A stretch of DNA of 64,000 bases from positions 90,324,748 through 90,388,747 of the forward strand of contig CM056742.1 in NCBI GenBank assembly GCA_029851415.1, read 5' to 3'. The position numbers were made by a program, and so were the translations under genes. Position 1 is the stretch's first letter; each line of letters begins with the position of its first letter. The notes below the pieces were generated by a model that had not been told where the DNA came from, made no database searches, and worked only from the letters and a program-made list of their open reading frames with translations. Source of the stretch: Eretmocerus hayati (taxonomy: Eukaryota > Arthropoda > Insecta > Hymenoptera > Aphelinidae). Below are positions 58,476-64,000 of this stretch, piece by piece.

Positions 58476-59807
58476 ATGCCACGCTGCACTACCAACTGTG
58501 AGCCGAGAACACCCGAGCGCGCGAAATTCAAAAGCCTGCCAAGTGAAGTGGGGCACTTTTCTGCATCTCAATCGTCGTCTTCATCACCTACTCTGAAAAA
58601 TGACGGAGCACCAACATCACCATTGACTTCATCAGAGCCATCGAGCACCGAGTGGGTATTAATCGCGCAGACCACTCTGGATCTTTTTTTCCGAAGATTT
58701 GACATGCTCCAAAGCCAGTATGATGACATTAAATCTATCGTTAGCCAACGAGGCGTTGCTGATAGTTCGTCCTCACTCATTCCAGCAGTGAGTGAGGCAA
58801 ATGATACGGTTGTGGCACGTCTGTCGTCTCTCGAAAAGCTTTTGGAAAGGCAGAGCTCCCAGCTGGAGGAGCTTCGCCTTGATCGTCAGCGACTTCTGGA
58901 GCAAAATTCAGAATTGAGAGGTCAGATTTCTAACCTGACCAAAATTATGATCAATGACCAGAGTGCTCTGCATCACAAGAAGACTGATAATGATGATGAT
59001 GATATCTGTAACGCTAGGTACTCACAAAACACCTCGAGTTCATCACCCCACACAGAGCCGCATACGTCTCGTCCTCCGTGCGTGAGGGAGCGGGGCATAG
59101 GACCTAGCAATGAAGTTTCTGAGTGCTGCGACCTTATTGTAACCGGCGCCTTGAAAAAGGACACAACTGCCTCGGTCGAGGAGGCGAGTAAGATTACATT
59201 CGCGGTACTCAAAACCATCTATCCTCCTTTCGAGGGGAAAGACATCGTTGGAGTCCGTGTCTTGCACCCTGTGCGTGTGGATGGTCGAAAGTCTACGTCA
59301 TTCAACGGGCCTTCCGGGTCGTCTCCAACCCAGTTCTCTGTAACCGGTGTACGCAATTTACCTTCATGCATTGTCCAACTTTCTAGCAGGCACCTAGCCA
59401 CGGAGGTGATGAGAGCGAAACGCTCGATTGCCAATAATTATTTCACAGCGCATGATATCGCCCCCCACCTGTTAGACCCGGCGGTGGAAACCCTCGTGCC
59501 AAATCGTGACATTTTCGTAAATGAGATGCTTCCTCGCGAAAAATATAGGGAATTTATACGTTTGAGGTCACTTGCGCGGGGACTAGGCTTCAAATACGTT
59601 TGGCATAGTGGTGGACATTTCTGGGTTAGGCGGAAGAATGGTGATCGAATACACTCGTTTGCGTCCCTCACTGATCTGCATGTCATCCAAACGGCGAGCC
59701 AAACAGTCCCAAGGCTCACCCATGAGCCCCCGGATGACTCCCAGAGCGCCTCCACCATTCCAAAAGAGGCCGTAGACTCGGCAGCAGGACCAGTGGGGAC
59801 TCCGTGA
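58476..59807 (+). CDS. LINE ORF1, coiled coil plus FP25-like C-terminal domain
   Basis: An intact frame of 443 codons from MPRCTTNCEPRTPE. Ser/Thr-rich N-terminus. Coiled coil at about residues 100-160 (SLEKLLERQSSQLEELRLDR). Acidic linker. The C-terminal part (residues about 210-390) has KRSIANNYFTAHDIAPHLL and FKYVWHSGGHFWVRRKNG, as in the FP-protein-like domains of insect LINE ORF1s, which bind nucleic acid. It ends in TGA, directly followed by CTA G and then ORF2 in the same frame. No CCHC motif seen. The ATG at 58476 is the first in frame; the upstream leader frame has stops. Confidence 0.75.
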   Translation: MPRCTTNCEPRTPERAKFKSLPSEVGHFSASQSSSSSPTLKNDGAPTSPLTSSEPSSTEWVLIAQTTLDLFFRRFDMLQSQYDDIKSIVSQRGVADSSSSLIPAVSEANDTVVARLSSLEKLLERQSSQLEELRLDRQRLLEQNSELRGQISNLTKIMINDQSALHHKKTDNDDDDICNARYSQNTSSSSPHTEPHTSRPPCVRERGIGPSNEVSECCDLIVTGALKKDTTASVEEASKITFAVLKTIYPPFEGKDIVGVRVLHPVRVDGRKSTSFNGPSGSSPTQFSVTGVRNLPSCIVQLSSRHLATEVMRAKRSIANNYFTAHDIAPHLLDPAVETLVPNRDIFVNEMLPREKYREFIRLRSLARGLGFKYVWHSGGHFWVRRKNGDRIHSFASLTDLHVIQTASQTVPRLTHEPPDDSQSASTIPKEAVDSAAGPVGTP

Positions 59808-62729
59808 CTAGGTGCAAATGCTGGAAAGCCACGAGGGAGTGGCAGTTCCTTAAGGGCGGGTTCTGTCAATCTCAATTCCTTGACTGGCAAAATTGAACAC
59901 CTCCGCCTACTCCTTGCCAGCGAACCTTCCTATCAACTTTTTGGGGTGGCTGAGTCTAAGCTCGACGACTACGTGGACGACAGTCTCGTGCAAATTTCGG
60001 GATTTTCTTCACTGAGACAGGATCGGAACAGAGAAGGTGGGGGAATTGCTCTTTATGTACGCAACGATTTCAAGGTTGAAAAATTGGCATATTCTGACAC
60101 TAGTGGCCCAGGGAAGCCTGGTTCACCTGAATTCCTTTTCTGTAGTGTACAACAGGGCAATACTACCCCAATCCTCGTAGGAGTCATCTACAGACCCCCC
60201 GGAATCGCCATGCAGAGGGATGATGGGCTGTTCAGCTCACTACGCCACCTGTGTGGTGATTTCAGCCATAAAATCATTCTGGGGGATCTGAATGCCAACT
60301 TGTTGAACTCAACTCACCCTGGCACCAGGACTCTGACTGAATTAACGGTCGAACTATCTCTGCAAATAGTTCAGCACGGAGCGACTCACCACCATACCCC
60401 TGATGCATCTCACACATGAATAGACCATATATACACAGATGAAAATGACAGCATTATCGACTATCAGAATAGAACACTGGCTAGTTTTGGCAAACATGCG
60501 GTCATAGACGTAACTATCGACGTTTTCACTCCTGCTCTGCCGTCAGATTCCTTCACCTGCCGGAACTTTCGTAAAATCACCCCCGAGCAGCTGAATGATC
60601 GACTACTACACTGTGACTGGACAACTCTAGAAAGTCCTGAAACCAGCTTGGAAGATGCAGTTAATTGTTTGAATGAAAACCTGAAAAAAGTCCTAGATGA
60701 GTTAGCACCTGAAAAAACAGTTTACCCTAGAAAAGGAAATGCCCCTTGGATTGGTCCCGAGTCGAAGGTACTCATGAATAAGCGAGATGCGACGCGTAGG
60801 CGCTGGGAACGTTGCCAACGTAATCAGCGCAAGTGTCTTGAGCTTCAGCGTGAGTACTTTCGGCTAAGTGAAGAGGTCGACGTGCGCTTGGAGCGAGAGC
60901 GTACTTCTTTCCTTCAGGATCACCTTTCCGATGCTCTTGACTGTAACAAGAATATATGGAAGGAAATGCGTAACCTCGGCCTCTTACCAAAGAGGAAAGA
61001 GGAGGAACTCCATGGTTTCACACCGGACGAGCTAAACGACCACTTTGCGGGGGTTTCCGTCTCACCCCACGAGAACATAGAAGAAGCAATGGACGATATC
61101 ATGTCGGCCTCTGAGGAGGGCTTCAAGTTCAAGCCCACCAATTTCAGTGAAGTAGTCCTTGCTACCAAACACTTTTCCTCGCAGGTCCGTGGGGTGGACG
61201 GTATACCGCAGAGCGTAATCGCGAAAGCTCTTCCGACGTTAGGAAACCTCATCGTGCACATTTTCAACTCCTCTTTTGCTCACAGCGCTTTTCCCGAGAC
61301 TTGGAAGCAAGCTCAGCTGATTGCTTTGAAGAAGACTGCGGCCCCATCGGTGGTCACCGACTTCCGTCCCATTGCGCTGCTGTGTTTCCTTTCCAAGGTT
61401 CTGGAAAAAATTGCAAACGACCAAATCACGGAGTATCTTAAGAGAAGAAAATCATGAGACCACTTCCAGGCTGGTTTCAGGAAACATCACAGCACTCAGA
61501 CAGCTTTGCTCAAGTTGACTGATGACATTAGAGTAGGAATTGACAGGAAACAGATCACCCTGCTTCTACTCTTCGACTTCAGCGAAGCCTTCGATACGAT
61601 ATCACCATCAAAGCTGTTGAGGAAACTTAGGCATCTAGGGTTCTCGAGATCAGCGCTCCTGTGGATAAAATCTTACTTGGCCGGTCGCACCCAGTTACTT
61701 CTAAAAATGGGAACTCCGATTGGCTCACAACCAATCTGGGTGTTCCACAGGGCTCTGTACTCGGGCCGTTACTTTTCAGCTTGTATGTCAATGACTTACC
61801 TGAGTTGCTTGATCGTAAGTCGGTCAACCATCTTTTTCACGCAGATGACCTCCAAATCTACCTTCAAGGCGAAAAAAGTAACATCAAGGAGGGAATTGCT
61901 CGGCTAGGAGAAATCGGTAGGCTTGTAGCTGGATGGGCTGAGGGCGCCGGCCTGCGTCTCAACGCTGGCAAAACCAAAGCAATTTTCTTCACCTCTGACA
62001 GGAACATCGCAGAATTGAAGAGAATGGATTTGCCGGCTGTCGAGATACAGGACGGGGTGTTTGTGCCATTCAGTGATACCGTAGTGAGCCTCGGTGTGAC
62101 ATTGGACAGTCAACTATCGTGGAAACCGCATATAAATCAAATTACGAAGAAAGTTAACAAGTCCCTGTATAGTCTGCGGTTCATGAGGGCATGCACAACC
62201 GAGGCTCTCCGAATTCGACTAGTCGAGACTCTCATCCAACCACATCTGGACTACTGCACAGTCGTATACCTTGACGCTACCTACGAACTGAGAGCAAGAG
62301 TGCAGAGACTGAGTCCTATGTGTGAGATACATTTTCGGTATTAGGAAGAGCGAACATATCACCGCGTACCGGGGACGCTTGGATTGGTTGCGTACTGATT
62401 CGCGGAGAATGTACTTCGCAGCTATTTTGATGCACAAGATCATACATCTGGGAGAACCTGGCTACCTAGCTGCGATGTTTACCAGGTACCAATCCGAGCG
62501 CCCCCAACGAGGTGAGGCAGGAGCTCAAGAACTGAAAATTCCAAGGATGCGCCTCGACTATGGACTCAGGTCTTTCCAGAGTCAATGCGCTCGTTTTTGG
62601 AATTTTCTCCCTTCAGGACTCCGGCAAGTCAAAGAATTGTCCTCCTTCAAAGGGGCAGTGAGGGATTATTTGATGACACTCTCCCCTCAGAGGATTAATG
62701 TGGGTACCGGGCAATTTTCCAATTTATAA
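59808..62729 (+). pseudogene. LINE ORF2, endonuclease and reverse transcriptase, broken
   Basis: In phase with ORF1 after its TGA. Endonuclease: GVAESKLDD, GGGIALYVRND, LGDLNANLL, IDHIYTDE; the usual SDH near its end is GKH. A TGA at 60417-60419 and another at 61455-61457 interrupt without a phase change. RT: FDFSEAFDTISP (motif A). A frameshift near 61700 follows, then GVPQGSVLGPLLFSLYVND (motif B), LFHADDLQIYL (motif C) and LDSQLSWKPHINQI. A second frameshift near 62315 leads to RYIFGIRKSEHITAYRGRLD and a C-terminus ending at 62729. Total about 970 codons, the normal size. Not functional as it stands. Confidence 0.85.
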
Positions 62730-62837
62730 ATTTTTCCATATGTTTTTGAGTCCAGGGCTCTTGGTTTTAAATGTCATATACTTTTATGGCGGGAGCAGAA
62801 ATTCTGTGATGAACATGGGAGAGCCCTGGCGTCATTT

Positions 62838-62906
62838 TATTCATTTATTTATTTATTCATTTATTTATTTATTCATTTATTTATTTATTCACTTCATTTC
62901 ATTTCA
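62838..62906 (+). repeat. ATTT/ATTC-rich microsatellite in the LINE 3' region
   Basis: Runs of tttattcatttatttatt ending ttcatttcatttcat. Confidence 0.85.
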
Positions 62907-63041
62907 TCTTAGTGGGTTATAAAAGACTAGTCACCAATGTGATAATTGTATCCTTGACCAAATCGAAATTGATTTATATGTATATTGTTTTGTAAGAGTG
63001 TTGTTATTATTTTTTGCCTACGGGCGAATAAAGGATTCAAT

Positions 63042-63057
63042 CATTCATTCATTCATT
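63042..63057 (+). repeat. (ATTC)n tail of the LINE
   Basis: Four ATTC units directly after gaataaaggattcaatc. They are the 3' terminus of the LINE. Confidence 0.8.
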
Positions 63058-63059
63058 AA

Positions 63060-63101
63060 CTTCTAACCCGGTGTTCCCGGGTTCGATTCCCGGCCAAGGC
63101 A
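63060..63101 (+). tRNA. 3' half of a tRNA-Arg(UCU)-like gene, truncated
   Basis: Anticodon loop CTTCTAA (63060-63066; anticodon TCT at 63062-63064), stem CCCGG, variable TGTTC, T-arm CCGGG TTCGATT CCCGG with perfect pairing, acceptor CCAAGGC and discriminator A. The 5' half and the 5' side of the anticodon stem are absent, replaced by the LINE tail. A run of nine T (63114-63122) follows as a pol III terminator would. The partner 5' half was not found near the LINE 5' end. It cannot be a working tRNA. Confidence 0.6.
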
Positions 63102-63113
63102 AAATGAAACTGA

Positions 63114-63122
63114 TTTTTTTTT
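63114..63122 (+). terminator. Oligo-T, possible pol III terminator
   Basis: Nine T, 13 bp after the tRNA-like discriminator base. Confidence 0.5.
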
Positions 63123-64000
63123 ATTTATCCTTATTCGTATGATTCTCTAATGTCGATGAAATCGTAAATTACCGCTCACAAACGTCGATGAATTTTTTAA
63201 AATTTTAAAACTTGAACGAAAAGTCAGTCGAAGCTCGACAGGAAAGTCAGTCGAGACGGAGTGGACGGAATCTCAGTCTAGGCTTCGACTGGAGAATCAG
63301 TCAAAATCGACTGACATTCCAGTCGAAGGGATTTAGAGATTGCACATTTACCATTTCGAATTTGAATGTAACAATTCCACTTTTATCTCATGCGTTATGA
63401 CACGCTTATTTCTCTTTTTTCTGAACCATGCTCAAAGAGCTTTATTCTTATCAAGATACGACTTGTGACATTATGAAGGAAGTTTCGTCTTCTTTAAGAT
63501 TCCCTTGGTCGCCTAGCCCGAAATCGACACCTGTCAAATCGGCTGCGCATTTAACAACGCCACGTTGACGGTCCCATTTAAACGCATGCTAACCGCGCCT
63601 ACCGCTTTTTGCGTACTTTCTGACTCGGTTTTTCATTTTCCCGAAAGCTTGTGAGAACCTTATTTGTGTGAAATTGCAAGATCTACAACTTTGTTCCAAT
63701 GAGGCTTTCCCGAGAAATGCATTTAACTCGATTTATTGGCAAAAAAAAAACCAAAATTGTTAATAACAAAAAAAAGAATTGAAATTTGGAAGAGCGACCT
63801 CGAATAATCGATTCAGCGCGTCAAAATCCTTAGGGAACCGGGACGATTTTCCGGGTGAAAGGAGTGCAAATGGGAGCTCTGGGAAGAGACCGCTGATCAG
63901 GGCGCTGATGAGGATGTTGTTTTCGCTGTCATCTGCTTTTATTTGTCACGTGGACGGGCATTTGCCGCTTTCAAACCTCCCCTCTCCGGGTGTCTTTTGT
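63123..64000. other. No gene seen; short dyads
   Basis: Region 63215-63335 has several cagtcga / tcgactg words in both orientations (an imperfect inverted set). Nothing recognised beyond it. Confidence 0.45.

Larger units (their letters stand above)
58151..63058 (+). mobile_element. CR1/Jockey-superfamily LINE, nearly full length, broken
   Basis: GC-richer 5' leader (58151-58475), ORF1 (58476-59807), ORF2 with apurinic-type endonuclease and RT (59808-62729), and a 3' region with an ATTT/ATTC-rich tract (62838-62906). It ends in gggcgaataaagg and (ATTC)n at 63042-63057. The simple-repeat tail, rather than poly(A), is typical of CR1/L2-like elements. No target duplication could be placed because the 5' end is uncertain. 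Confidence 0.8.

Overview
The window looks like a gene-poor, repeat-rich stretch of an arthropod (most likely insect) nuclear genome. The evidence is spliceosomal introns with GT..AG ends, TATA plus TCAGT-type initiators, AATAAA signals, TA-flanked MITEs, a Ty3/Gypsy retrotransposon, a CR1/Jockey-type LINE, a Maverick/Polinton-type element and a chuvirus-like glycoprotein relic. Only one plausible cellular gene is visible, a small spliced gene at 42.4-43.8 kb. No operons, rRNA genes or CRISPR arrays are present.

Layout. 1-5.45 kb: a satellite array of about 361-364 bp units that flips orientation near 1208 and carries a 400-bp MITE. 5.45-8.6 kb: a second tandem family (about 378 bp) split by a 2.1-kb near-perfect palindrome. 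9.6-24.2 kb: a decayed Maverick/Polinton-like element. Left to right it holds a major capsid protein (-), a minor capsid/penton-like protein (-), a PLA2-like/core/cysteine-protease reading frame (-), a packaging ATPase (+), an accessory structural-type protein (+, split by a 738-bp GC-rich insertion with a 16-bp target duplication), a coiled-coil protein (+), a protein-primed DNA polymerase B (-, carrying a 1.02-kb internal tandem duplication) and a small acidic protein that may bind ssDNA (+). No integrase and no terminal inverted repeats were seen. 24.6-42 kb: minisatellites, MITEs, a 1.8-kb TIR element, a 2.4-kb palindrome and many diverged short tandem duplications. 42.1-43.85 kb: a TA-flanked MITE abutting the small spliced gene. 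44-46.8 kb: a chuvirus-like glycoprotein relic and an unidentified broken reading frame on the minus strand. 49.1-51.2 kb: two further palindromic blocks. 51.2-58.0 kb: a broken Ty3/Gypsy element with an intact extra ORF. About 58.15-63.06 kb: a nearly full-length but broken LINE, ending directly against the 3' half of a tRNA-Arg(UCU)-like gene.

The most interesting part is the Polinton-like element. Four short introns can be placed in three of its genes, and each joins exons in frame. Its genes use one compact signal layout: a TATA box about 31-33 bp upstream of a (T/C)CAGT initiator, TATA boxes that overlap the stop codon of the upstream gene, poly(A) signals that overlap the gene's own stop codon, and a palindromic TATA that serves two divergent genes. 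Most of its genes carry frameshifts or stops. The small acidic protein gene at 23.2-24.2 kb looks intact once its intron is removed.

All family assignments are from reading translated sequence and remembered family motifs. No database search was run.
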